Shown here piece after piece: positions 1 to 7,003 of a stretch of DNA of 8,087 bases. Location: NCBI GenBank assembly GCA_012800685.1, contig JAAZIT010000010.1, positions 1 to 8,087 of the forward strand, in the 5' to 3' direction. Every line of letters begins with the position of its first letter. Within the stretch, counting starts at the first letter, position 1. The DNA is from Clostridiales bacterium. GTDB lineage: Bacteria; Bacillota; Clostridia; Oscillospirales; Ruminococcaceae. Under the pieces are notes generated by a model. It did not search any database, was not told the origin of the DNA, and saw nothing but the letters and a program-made list of their open reading frames with translations. The position numbers and the translations under genes were made by a program.

Positions 1-753
1 AATACCTCAATAAAAATTTGTGACGAACTAAGAGATAGAGTTAAAACCAAAGGCATAAAAGACCCATCCCAAATTAAGACAGAGCTTAAAGACATAATTA
101 CCCTAATGCTTGGGGAGCAACAGGAAATTGATATTTCCACAAAGCCATCTGTGATTTTAGTTATTGGAGTAAATGGTGTTGGTAAAACAACCACCATAGG
201 AAAGCTTTCATACCAGCTTAAAAATCAAGGTAAAAACGTTTTAGTTGCTGCTGCCGATACATTTAGAGCCGCCGCTATAGAACAGCTTGAGGTTTGGACA
301 GAACGTGCTGGAGTTGACATAATTAAGCACAAGGAGGATTCTGACCCTGCTGCAGTGGTATTTGACGCACTAAATGCTGCTAAGGCTAGGAATGTTGATG
401 TGGTTATTTGTGATACAGCTGGAAGACTTCACAACAAAAAGAACCTAATGGACGAACTTAAGAAAATCTCAAGAATAGTTCATCAGCAGGCTGAAAATTG
501 TTCCCTTGAGGTTTTATTGGCACTAGATTCTACCACAGGACAAAATGCTGTTAATCAAGCAAAGCAGTTTAATGAGGTTGCTGATATCACAGGAATTATT
601 TTAACAAAGCTAGACGGAACAGCAAAGGGTGGTATTATAATTTCAATTACTGATGATTTAAAAATACCAGTTAAGCTAGTTACTGTTGGTGAGCAGATAG
701 ATGATATTCAGCCATTTATTGCAAAGGATTTTGTTGACGCACTTTTTGAATAA
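1..753 (+). CDS. ftsY: Signal recognition particle receptor FtsY, 5' end cut off by the window
   Basis: FtsY is the SRP receptor GTPase. It docks ribosome-SRP complexes at the inner face of the membrane and hands the nascent membrane protein to the SecYEG translocon. The reading frame is open from base 1, so the 250 visible codons lack the start and most of the N domain; I see no reason to use the ATG at 106 as the start. The whole GTPase (NG) domain is present: the P-loop GVNGVGKTT at fragment residues 56-64, DTFRAAA at 86-92, DTAGR at 138-142 and TKLDGTAKGG at 202-211. The C-terminal stretch VGEQIDDIQPF separates it from the paralogue Ffh, which would continue into a methionine-rich M domain; this protein ends instead at DALFE. 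The next gene begins 17 bases later, so the two are probably co-transcribed. Confidence 0.96.
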   Translation, partial: NTSIKICDELRDRVKTKGIKDPSQIKTELKDIITLMLGEQQEIDISTKPSVILVIGVNGVGKTTTIGKLSYQLKNQGKNVLVAAADTFRAAAIEQLEVWTERAGVDIIKHKEDSDPAAVVFDALNAAKARNVDVVICDTAGRLHNKKNLMDELKKISRIVHQQAENCSLEVLLALDSTTGQNAVNQAKQFNEVADITGIILTKLDGTAKGGIIISITDDLKIPVKLVTVGEQIDDIQPFIAKDFVDALFE

Positions 754-770
754 TTATAAAGGAAGAACTT

Positions 771-1397
771 ATGAAGTTAATAATTGCAAGTAATAATAAA
801 GGCAAAATTTCTGAATATAAAAGAATACTTGAGCCACTTGGCTATGAGGTGGTGTCTCAAAGAGATGCAGGGATTAACCTTGAGGTTGAGGAGAATGGTA
901 AAACCTTTGAAGAAAATTCAGCACTTAAAGCGAGGGCAATTTATGCCTTTGCGAAAAGTGCAAATAGTTTTTGTAATGCAAATGATACTCAAAGTGCAAA
1001 TATTTCAAACTTTGCAACTCTAGCCGACGACAGCGGTCTTGAGGTTAATGCTCTTAACAATGCTCCTGGAATATATTCGGCGAGATATGGTGGAGAGGGG
1101 CTTAATGACACCGAAAGATGTAATCATCTTTTAGAAAACTTAAAAAGTATCCCTAAAAATGAACGAGGGGCAAGATTTGTCTGTACTATTCACTTTATAA
1201 AAGAGGATGGACAGGAAATTTCTGTTAGAGGTGAATGTGAGGGTTTAATTGGCTTTGAAAAGCTAGGTGAAAACGGTTTTGGATATGACCCGGTTTTCAT
1301 GTACGGAGATAAAAGCTTTGCACAAATTGGTGCAGATATTAAAAACAAGGTGTCTCACAGAGCTGAGGCGTTGAGAAAACTAATGTCTGAACTATAA
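771..1397 (+). CDS. rdgB: XTP/dITP pyrophosphatase, RdgB/HAM1 family
   Basis: This family hydrolyses non-canonical purine triphosphates (XTP, dITP, ITP) to the monophosphate and pyrophosphate, keeping deaminated bases out of DNA and RNA. It works as a cytosolic homodimer with Mg2+. Visible family motifs are SNNKGK (residues 7-12), EENSALKAR (47-55), ADDSGLEV (85-92), PGIYSARY (99-106), GENGFGYDPVF (166-176) and KNKVSHRAEAL (191-201). The 208 residues are slightly more than the usual 195-200. The excess is an insertion around residues 63-82: 29 residues lie between KAR and ADDSGL, against 11 in E. coli RdgB as I recall it. AAAGGAAG just upstream of ATG 771 is a good ribosome-binding site. The gene follows ftsY at 17 bases and is likely in the same transcript. 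Confidence 0.95.
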   Translation: MKLIIASNNKGKISEYKRILEPLGYEVVSQRDAGINLEVEENGKTFEENSALKARAIYAFAKSANSFCNANDTQSANISNFATLADDSGLEVNALNNAPGIYSARYGGEGLNDTERCNHLLENLKSIPKNERGARFVCTIHFIKEDGQEISVRGECEGLIGFEKLGENGFGYDPVFMYGDKSFAQIGADIKNKVSHRAEALRKLMSEL

Positions 1398-1421
1398 AAA
1401 TAAAAAGTGAAAGAATAAAAA

Positions 1422-1455
1422 AGTTAACTAGCCAACTAGTTAACTAATTAACTAG
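1422..1455. repeat. GTTAACTAG direct and inverted repeat cluster upstream of yhbY
   Basis: The 86-base gap between rdgB and yhbY holds three variants of the word (A)GTTAACTA(G), at 1422-1431, 1438-1446 and 1446-1455. The first two also form a 10-bp perfect inverted repeat (1422-1431 with 1436-1445) around the loop CCAA. The stem is AT-rich and has no T-run after it, so it does not look like an intrinsic terminator. It could be an mRNA stability or processing hairpin, or a site for a dimeric DNA-binding protein. Confidence 0.5.
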
Positions 1456-1483
1456 ACAATATATAATTGATTGGAGAAATAAT

Positions 1484-1774
1484 ATGATTACACCAAAACA
1501 AAGAGCATTCTTAAAAGGAATGGGTAACTCACTTGAGCCAGTTTTTCAAATAGGAAAAGGTGGAGTTAATGATGCACAAGTTGCACAAATAGATGATTAC
1601 TTAAGAGTTCACGAGCTTGTTAAAATTAAGGTTTTAGATAATTCTTTGTATTCCTCAAAGGAAGCTTCTATAGAAATTGCAGAAAAAATTGGGGCTGAGG
1701 TTGTTCAGGTTATTGGGGCAAAGGCAATACTATACAAGGCTAACCCAAAAGACCCAGTTATAAAGCTAAAGTAA
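1484..1774 (+). CDS. yhbY: YhbY/YqeI family RNA-binding protein (CRM domain)
   Basis: This is a 96-residue single-domain CRM protein, the usual size for the bacterial YhbY family. CRM proteins bind RNA; E. coli YhbY associates with pre-50S ribosomal particles and is thought to act in large-subunit assembly. The family signature is seen in the N-terminal MITPKQRAFLKG, the GxxG-type RNA-binding loop IGKGGV (residues 23-28), HELVKIKVL and the closing VVQVIGAKAILYK. TTGGAG at 1471-1476 lies 7 bases before the ATG. The stop codon overlaps the nadD start by one base (TAATG at 1772-1776), implying translational coupling. The order yhbY-nadD-yqeK-rsfS matches Bacillus yqeI-yqeJ-yqeK-yqeL. Confidence 0.93.
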   Translation: MITPKQRAFLKGMGNSLEPVFQIGKGGVNDAQVAQIDDYLRVHELVKIKVLDNSLYSSKEASIEIAEKIGAEVVQVIGAKAILYKANPKDPVIKLK

Positions 1775-2367
1775 TGGGTACGATAGTTTTGTACGGGGGG
1801 ACTTTTAACCCCATTCATAAAGGACACGTTAATGCTGTTAAAGCTGTAGCTAAAGAGCTTAGCCCAGACAGGGTTATTATAATGCCTGCTAAAATTCCAC
1901 CTCATAAGGCTGTAGTGGATTTGGCTAGTGAAAAAGACAGAGTTGAAATGTGCAGGCTTGCTTTTTTAGGAATTCAGAATGTTGAAATTTCAGACTACGA
2001 GCTTAAAAGAAATGAAAAAAGCTATTCCTTTTATACAGTTGAGCATTTAAAAGAAAAATTCCCTAATGATAAAATATTTTTCATTGTTGGAAGTGATATG
2101 CTCATGACCTTTAACAAGTGGTATAGATACAAGGAAATACTCTCAATGTCCAGTATAGTGTGCGTATCTCGTGAGGAAAATGATTTTAACGAGCTTGAGG
2201 CTAAGGCTAATGGGTTAAGAGAGTTTGGCGAAATTATTGTTTTAAAGACAAAGCCTTTTAAAATTTCATCAACCCAAATTAGAGACATGATTAAAAATAA
2301 TAAGGATACCTCTTGCTATATTGACGAAATTGTAGTAAAATACATTAAGGAAAAGAATATATATTAG
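1774..2367 (+). CDS. nadD: Nicotinate-nucleotide adenylyltransferase
   Basis: NadD transfers AMP from ATP to nicotinate mononucleotide, giving deamido-NAD, the step shared by de novo and salvage NAD synthesis. The 197 residues match the family length. The nucleotidyltransferase signature GGTFNPIHKGH (residues 8-18) carries the catalytic HxGH-type motif. Also visible are PPHK (42-45), SYSFYTVEHL (83-92), the GSDML...W region (106-116, usually GxDxxxxxxxW) and the ATP-binding ISSTQIR (164-170). The start ATG lies inside the yhbY stop (TAATG), and there is only a weak Shine-Dalgarno in the end of yhbY. Translation therefore probably depends on ribosomes ending on yhbY. Confidence 0.96.
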   Translation: MGTIVLYGGTFNPIHKGHVNAVKAVAKELSPDRVIIMPAKIPPHKAVVDLASEKDRVEMCRLAFLGIQNVEISDYELKRNEKSYSFYTVEHLKEKFPNDKIFFIVGSDMLMTFNKWYRYKEILSMSSIVCVSREENDFNELEAKANGLREFGEIIVLKTKPFKISSTQIRDMIKNNKDTSCYIDEIVVKYIKEKNIY

Positions 2368-2384
2368 GTAGGTGCTTAGTTCAA

Positions 2385-2969
2385 TTGCTAGATTTAGATA
2401 AAAAGGAAATTGAAAAATATAAATGCTATTTAGAAGAAAATCTTTCCGAAAAAAGATACAAGCATTCCCTTAATGTTGCAACAGAAGCATTAAAGCTTGC
2501 TGAAAGATATGGTGCTGATGTTGACAGGTGTTATTTAGCAGGACTTCTTCATGATATAGCTAAAGAATTGCCGGTTGAAAAACAGCTTGAATATGTTAAG
2601 CTTTCTGATTTAGATGTCTCGGAGGCTGAAAAAAGCATAAAGCCAGTTCTTCATGGAATCTCCGGTGCAGTGCTAGTTGACAAGCTTTTTAACATTAAGG
2701 ACAGCGAAATACGTAACGCAATAAGATATCATACAGTTGCTAGGGCGAATATGTCTTTGGTTGAGGAGATTATCTATATTGCTGATATAATTTCAGAGGA
2801 CAGGGATTATAAAAACATTGATGAAATGCGTAATTACGCTTTAATAAGCGTGGACAAGGTTATGTATGAAGCATTAAAATATTCAGTAAAAAAACTAGCG
2901 AATAGGAATAAAATTATTCCTATTTCAACAATAGAAGCTTACAATCAATATGTTGTAAGAAATAAATAG
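2385..2969 (+). CDS. yqeK: HD-domain hydrolase YqeK (Ap4A hydrolase family)
   Basis: YqeK proteins are metal-dependent HD-superfamily enzymes; the Gram-positive members have been shown to split diadenosine tetraphosphate (Ap4A) symmetrically into two ADP. The 194 residues show RYKHSLNVA (H27), LLHDIAKE (H56, D57), LHGISGA (H90), IRYHT (H116) and YIADIISEDR (D134), which give a full set of candidate metal ligands. The start is TTG at 2385, 17 bases past the nadD stop. No earlier in-frame start exists, and AGGTAGGTG at 2366-2374, overlapping the nadD TAG, is a plausible ribosome-binding site about 10 bases away. The first residues before RYKH fit the family, which supports the TTG. It lies between nadD and rsfS, as in Bacillus. 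Confidence 0.92.
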   Translation: MLDLDKKEIEKYKCYLEENLSEKRYKHSLNVATEALKLAERYGADVDRCYLAGLLHDIAKELPVEKQLEYVKLSDLDVSEAEKSIKPVLHGISGAVLVDKLFNIKDSEIRNAIRYHTVARANMSLVEEIIYIADIISEDRDYKNIDEMRNYALISVDKVMYEALKYSVKKLANRNKIIPISTIEAYNQYVVRNK

Positions 2970-2998
2970 CACAAATTTGAAAGGAGCAAAAGTAAAAC

Positions 2999-3358
2999 AT
3001 GACACAAAATGAAATGATTAAAATTGCTGTAGAGGCATTGGATTCAAAGAGGGCTGAGGATATTCAGGTTCTTGGAATTAGAGACTTAACTATTATTGCC
3101 GATTATTTTATTATTGCTAACGGTAATTCAAATACTCAAGCAAAATCTCTCGCAGATGAGGTGGAGTTCAAGCTAAAGGAAAAAGGAATTACACCAACAA
3201 GAGTTGAGGGGTATCAAGGTGGAAACTGGATAATACTCGACTATTCTGATATTGTTATTCACGTATTTTATAAAGAAACAAGAAATTTTTATACACTTGA
3301 AAGACTTTGGAGCGATGCTGAACAAGTAGACGTTTCTCAATATCTAACAGCAGAATAA
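2999..3358 (+). CDS. rsfS: Ribosome silencing factor RsfS (RsfA/YbeB/Iojap family)
   Basis: RsfS binds protein uL14 on the 50S subunit and blocks joining with 30S, lowering translation when nutrients are short; it is also linked to late 50S maturation. The 119 residues are the normal length. Family landmarks are DIQVLGIRDLTIIADYFIIANGNS (residues 21-44), VEGYQGGNWIILDYSDIVIHVF (69-90) and the C-terminal RNFYTLERLW (95-104). AAAGGAG at 2980-2986 lies 12 bases before the ATG, a slightly long spacing. The gene ends the conserved yhbY-nadD-yqeK-rsfS block, 29 bases after yqeK. Confidence 0.95.
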   Translation: MTQNEMIKIAVEALDSKRAEDIQVLGIRDLTIIADYFIIANGNSNTQAKSLADEVEFKLKEKGITPTRVEGYQGGNWIILDYSDIVIHVFYKETRNFYTLERLWSDAEQVDVSQYLTAE

Positions 3359-3379
3359 AAATTTAATTAAAAATTTAAT
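3356..3379. repeat. Two tandem copies of a 12-bp AT-only unit over the rsfS stop
   Basis: TAAAAATTTAAT occurs twice without a mismatch at 3356-3367 and 3368-3379; the first copy begins with the rsfS stop codon TAA. It is probably a small slippage duplication. The rest of the 97-base gap to the next gene (to 3455) shows no convincing promoter or terminator. Confidence 0.6.
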
Positions 3380-3455
3380 AAAATGTGCAATTGCTTGCCC
3401 ATTAAATACATCATTTGGATGAAATAGTAATATAGATTATTTAAGAGGTGAGAAT

Positions 3456-3998
3456 ATGCAGGACAATAATGTAAAAGATTTTTTGAATGAAGAAACTTCA
3501 ACTAATTATTTAAAAACCGATGAGGAAACTATAACTGAAAGAGAATTTGTTAATTCTTCTGTTGATGGAATTATTATTGTTAAAGTTATTTCTATAAGTT
3601 GCATCGCAATAAGCGTGCTATTATTAGTAATAGGAATACCAGATTCAGCATTGTTTACCTTAGTGGCTTGTATTATTAATATCAATATTTATAAAAAGCT
3701 AGAGCTTGCTGAAATTAAGTCGAAGAAATTATTGATGATTTCTTCAATAATTCAGACATTGGGTTCATTTGTTGGACTTGTTTCTACGCTTTTTCTTGAA
3801 GGCGCTCATTCAGATATTTATGTTGCCCAAGCTATTGCAAATATTATCATTTGTATGGCTGTACTTATAGTGTTTGCTTATTTTATGTATATTAACAAGT
3901 CGGTTGTCAATTATTTTATGAGATTTCATGATAAAGACAAAGACTTTAATGATGCCATGAAGATATTAAAACACGAAAAAAAAGATAGAGAAATTTAA
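3456..3998 (+). CDS. Four-helix membrane protein of unknown function, paralogue A
   Basis: I do not recognise this 180-residue protein as a named family. A hydrophilic, acidic N-terminus (residues 1-35) is followed by four likely membrane helices at roughly 39-60, 62-78, 93-114 and 125-147. It ends in a charged tail rich in K, D and E (155-180). There is no signal peptide and no obvious catalytic motif. The start ATG has AGAGGTGA at 3444-3451, a nearly full-length Shine-Dalgarno, four bases upstream. Residues 34-107 align without gaps to residues 24-97 of the next gene, with 24 identities by eye and shared words such as ACII. The two are therefore probably a tandem duplication. Position between rsfS and leuS gives no functional clue. 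Confidence 0.85.
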   Translation: MQDNNVKDFLNEETSTNYLKTDEETITEREFVNSSVDGIIIVKVISISCIAISVLLLVIGIPDSALFTLVACIININIYKKLELAEIKSKKLLMISSIIQTLGSFVGLVSTLFLEGAHSDIYVAQAIANIIICMAVLIVFAYFMYINKSVVNYFMRFHDKDKDFNDAMKILKHEKKDREI

Positions 3999-4016
3999 TT
4001 TATTAGAGGTGATAAC

Positions 4017-4481
4017 ATGGACTACACTGAGTATGACGGAGTTTTAAGTGAAGAGCAGGTAGAGCGAAAAAGACTCTTTCTTATATCGTCTATAAAAGGC
4101 GAAAAAATAGTTAGATTCGTAGCAATACTTAATGTTCTTAGTGGCTTGTTTTTTCTTTATATAGGTTATGGCACATTAGATGTATTGAGTATCATTGCGT
4201 GTATCATTAGTATACCTACTATTTTTATACTTTGTAAAGGACGAGATAAGGCTATTAAATATTTGGTTATTTCGGCTGTACTACAAGTTTTGCGTTCCCT
4301 TGTTTCCTGTATTTTAACTATTATTGATATAAGAGGCGAGGCCGTTATTACAATTATTACAGTGTTTGGGACTTTACCACTTTGTGTATTGATACCTTTG
4401 TTATATTACCGTGTACTACGACGTAATAGAGATGCTATTAATTTTTTTAAAGGTTTTGGAGTTCAAAGCCTAAGATTTTAG
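4017..4481 (+). CDS. Four-helix membrane protein of unknown function, paralogue B
   Basis: This is a 154-residue protein of unrecognised family. A short charged N-terminus (1-28) precedes four likely membrane helices at about 30-50, 54-73, 80-103 and 109-131, and a basic tail (YRVLRRNRDAINFFKGF) follows. It starts 19 bases after the previous stop and uses the same ribosome-binding word, AGAGGTGA (4005-4012), at the same four-base spacing. Matching positions with paralogue A include ER, SS..G..IV, IG, ACII, Q.L.S.V and a closing N(Y/F)F..F. The pair may form a hetero-oligomer in the membrane, but that is inference. The 42-base gap to leuS is AT-rich, with no terminator or clear promoter. Confidence 0.84.
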   Translation: MDYTEYDGVLSEEQVERKRLFLISSIKGEKIVRFVAILNVLSGLFFLYIGYGTLDVLSIIACIISIPTIFILCKGRDKAIKYLVISAVLQVLRSLVSCILTIIDIRGEAVITIITVFGTLPLCVLIPLLYYRVLRRNRDAINFFKGFGVQSLRF

Positions 4482-4523
4482 TATAAATTTATTTAATAAT
4501 TCATAGATAAGGAATGATAAAGA

Positions 4524-6926
4524 ATGAAGTATGATTACAAATCAATTGAATCCAAGTGGCAAAGGTATTGGGATGAGCATGAAACCTTTAAGGCGGGAAC
4601 AGACTATTCAAAACCAAAGTTTTATGCACTAGTTGAGTTCCCATATCCATCTGCACAAGGACTTCACGTAGGACACCCACGCCCATACACAGCTATGGAT
4701 ATAGTTTCAAGAAAAAGACGATTAGAGGGTTATAATGTTCTGTTGCCAATGGGTTGGGACGCTTTTGGACTTCCAACAGAAAACTATGCTATTAAAAATA
4801 AAATTCATCCAGCAGTTGTAACTAAAAGCAATGTTGAGCGTTTTAAGGGACAGCTAAAGGCTATTGGACTTTCCTTTGATTGGGACAGAGAGATTAACAC
4901 AACTGATCCTGAATATTTCAAATGGACACAGTGGATATTCCTTCAAATGTTCAAAAAAGGACTAGCTTATAAAAAAGAAATGGCTGTAAACTGGTGTACC
5001 TCTTGCAAGGTTGTTCTTGCCAATGAAGAGGTAGTTGGTGGTTGCTGTGAGCGTTGTAACGGAGAGGTTGTTAGAAAAGTTAAATCACAGTGGATGTTAA
5101 AAATCACTGAATACGCTCAAAGATTAATTGACGATATAGATGAGGTTGACTATGCTGATAAAATTAAGTTGACACAAAAGAACTGGATTGGTCGTTCAAC
5201 TGGTGCTGAGGTTGACTTTAAGGCTTCAACTGGCGACATATTAAAGGTTTATACAACTCGTCCTGATACGCTTTTTGGTGCAACATATATGGTTATTGCC
5301 CCTGAACACCCAATGCTTGAAAAGTGGGCTGACAGGCTAGAAAATCTAAGTGAAATTAAGGAATATCAAGAAAAGGCAGCTAAAAAATCTGATTTTGACA
5401 GAGCAGAAATTAACAAGGACAAGTCTGGTGTAATGCTTAAGGGCGTTAATGCAATTAATCCTGTAAACAACAAGGAAATTCCAATTTTTATTTCCGACTA
5501 TGTTCTTATGACATATGGAACTGGAGCTATTATGGCTGTTCCAGGTCACGATACAAGAGACTGGGAGTTTGCTAAGGTATACAAGCTTCCGATTATTGAG
5601 GTTGTTAAGGGCGGAAATGTTGAGGAAGAGGCTTTCACAGACTGTGACACTGGTATTATGGTTAATAGTGGATTCCTTGATAATTTGTCTGTTGAAGATG
5701 CAAAGGTTAAGATAAAAGAGTGGCTTGAGGAGAATGCAAAAGGCGTTTCTAAGGTTAACTTTAAGCTTAGAGACTGGGTATTTAGCCGTCAAAGATATTG
5801 GGGCGAGCCTATTCCTATTGTTCATTGTGAAAGATGCGGGTATGTTCCAATTCCTGAAAGTGAGCTTCCTTTAAAGCTTCCTGATGTTGACAGCTATATG
5901 CCAACTGACAACGGAGAATCTCCACTTTCAACTCTTGAAAGCTTTATAAATACAACCTGTCCTCATTGTGGAGGAAAAGCAAAGCGTGAAACAGATACAA
6001 TGCCACAGTGGGCAGGCTCAAGCTGGTACTATTTACGTTATTGCGACCCACATAATAAAAACGAAATTGCGTCAAAAGAGGCTCTTGATTACTGGATGCC
6101 AGTTGACTGGTACAACGGTGGTATGGAGCATACAACTCTTCACCTATTGTACTCACGTTTTTGGCACAAGTTCCTTTATGATTTAGGTATTGTTTCAACA
6201 AAAGAACCATACATGAAGAGAACCTCACACGGCATGATTCTAGGTGAGGACGGACAAAAGATGTCTAAGTCAAGGGGAAATGTTGTTAATCCTGATGAGG
6301 TTATTGGTGAATTTGGTGGTGACGGTCTTCGTCTATACGAAATGTTTATTGGAGATTTTGAGAAAACTGCTCCTTGGGATTCAAAGTCTATTAAGGGCTG
6401 TGAAAGATTCCTAGACAGAGTTTGGAAGCTTCAAGATATTTTAGTTAGTGGTGATGAGTTCACCAAAAAGCTAGAAACTTCATTCCATAAAACAATTAAA
6501 AAGGTTACTAATGATATTGAATCGCTTAAGTTTAACACAGCTATTGCTGCACTTATGGCACTTATTAACGATATTTATGCTCAGGGAAGTATTAACAACG
6601 CAGAAATGAAAGCCTTTTTAATCATGCTAAATCCATTTGCGCCACATGTTACCGAAGAAATGTTTAACATCAACTTTGGATTAATTCTAAATAAGCAGGA
6701 ATGGGTTAAATATGATGAGAAATTATGTATTGAGGATACAATTGAAATTGTTGTTCAGATAAATGGAAAGGTTAAGGCAAAGCTTAATATTCCAGTTGAC
6801 ATGGAACAGGACGAGGTACTCAAGCTTGCAAAGGCTGAGGATAAGGTAAAAATAGCCACTGAGGGCAAGACAATTGTAAAAGAAATATATGTAAAAGGGC
6901 GACTCGTTAATATTGTTGTCAAGTAA
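4524..6926 (+). CDS. leuS: Leucyl-tRNA synthetase
   Basis: LeuRS is a class I synthetase that charges tRNA-Leu and edits mischarged products. Its 800 residues fit the Firmicutes-type bacterial enzyme. The Rossmann catalytic core carries HVGH (residues 48-51) and KMSKS (579-583). The zinc-binding insertion is C158, C161, C174/C175 and C178. The CP1 editing domain shows TTRPDT (244-249) and GTGAIMAVPGHDTRDWEFA (332-350), including the Asp expected for editing (D346). A second cysteine set, C435/C438 and C479/C482, looks like another zinc knuckle. The C-terminal domain ends in KGRLVNIVVK. After HVGH the sequence reads PRPYT rather than the more common PEGYT. AAGGAATG at 4509-4516 serves the ATG. 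No T-box leader precedes the gene: only 42 bases separate it from the membrane-protein gene, with which it may be co-transcribed. Confidence 0.97.
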   Translation: MKYDYKSIESKWQRYWDEHETFKAGTDYSKPKFYALVEFPYPSAQGLHVGHPRPYTAMDIVSRKRRLEGYNVLLPMGWDAFGLPTENYAIKNKIHPAVVTKSNVERFKGQLKAIGLSFDWDREINTTDPEYFKWTQWIFLQMFKKGLAYKKEMAVNWCTSCKVVLANEEVVGGCCERCNGEVVRKVKSQWMLKITEYAQRLIDDIDEVDYADKIKLTQKNWIGRSTGAEVDFKASTGDILKVYTTRPDTLFGATYMVIAPEHPMLEKWADRLENLSEIKEYQEKAAKKSDFDRAEINKDKSGVMLKGVNAINPVNNKEIPIFISDYVLMTYGTGAIMAVPGHDTRDWEFAKVYKLPIIEVVKGGNVEEEAFTDCDTGIMVNSGFLDNLSVEDAKVKIKEWLEENAKGVSKVNFKLRDWVFSRQRYWGEPIPIVHCERCGYVPIPESELPLKLPDVDSYMPTDNGESPLSTLESFINTTCPHCGGKAKRETDTMPQWAGSSWYYLRYCDPHNKNEIASKEALDYWMPVDWYNGGMEHTTLHLLYSRFWHKFLYDLGIVSTKEPYMKRTSHGMILGEDGQKMSKSRGNVVNPDEVIGEFGGDGLRLYEMFIGDFEKTAPWDSKSIKGCERFLDRVWKLQDILVSGDEFTKKLETSFHKTIKKVTNDIESLKFNTAIAALMALINDIYAQGSINNAEMKAFLIMLNPFAPHVTEEMFNINFGLILNKQEWVKYDEKLCIEDTIEIVVQINGKVKAKLNIPVDMEQDEVLKLAKAEDKVKIATEGKTIVKEIYVKGRLVNIVVK

Positions 6927-6961
6927 TTTATGGTCAATTTTCGCAAAATATAAAAAAGGTA

Positions 6962-6990
6962 TTGACTAATTGGTAAAAATATTGTATAAT
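6962..6990 (+). promoter_or_regulatory. Sigma-A promoter for rpsU
   Basis: TTGACT (6962-6967) and TATAAT (6985-6990) are separated by exactly 17 bases: one mismatch to consensus at -35 and none at -10, in an AT-rich setting. It is the best promoter in the window. Transcription would start near 6997, giving a leader of about 175 bases before the rpsU ATG. No terminator is visible between leuS and this promoter, so read-through from leuS is possible. Confidence 0.85.
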
Positions 6991-7003
6991 AAAAATATAA
7001 TTA

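Noticed and set aside
106..753. ATG 106 as the start of a short FtsY
   Set aside because: The frame is open to base 1 and the upstream codons (ELRDRVKTKGIKDP...) fit the N domain of FtsY, so the gene is simply cut by the window.
1440..1467. Promoter for yhbY: TTAACT, 16 bases, TATAAT (1462-1467)
   Set aside because: The -10 is perfect, but a start near 1474 would fall inside the TTGGAG ribosome-binding site, leaving yhbY leaderless; the -35 is weak and part of the repeat.
3391..3433. Promoter for the membrane-protein pair (TTGCTT or TTGCCC with TAATAT)
   Set aside because: No pair of boxes has acceptable spacing and match together.
5346..5825. A 159-codon frame on the minus strand inside leuS
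   Set aside because: It lies wholly within the well-supported leuS, has no family resemblance and no ribosome-binding site I could credit; it is an antisense shadow. The other minus-strand frames are rejected for the same reason.
6939..6951. leuS terminator from ATTTT-CGC-AAAAT
   Set aside because: The stem is 5 A-T pairs only, with no T-run after it; too weak to end transcription.
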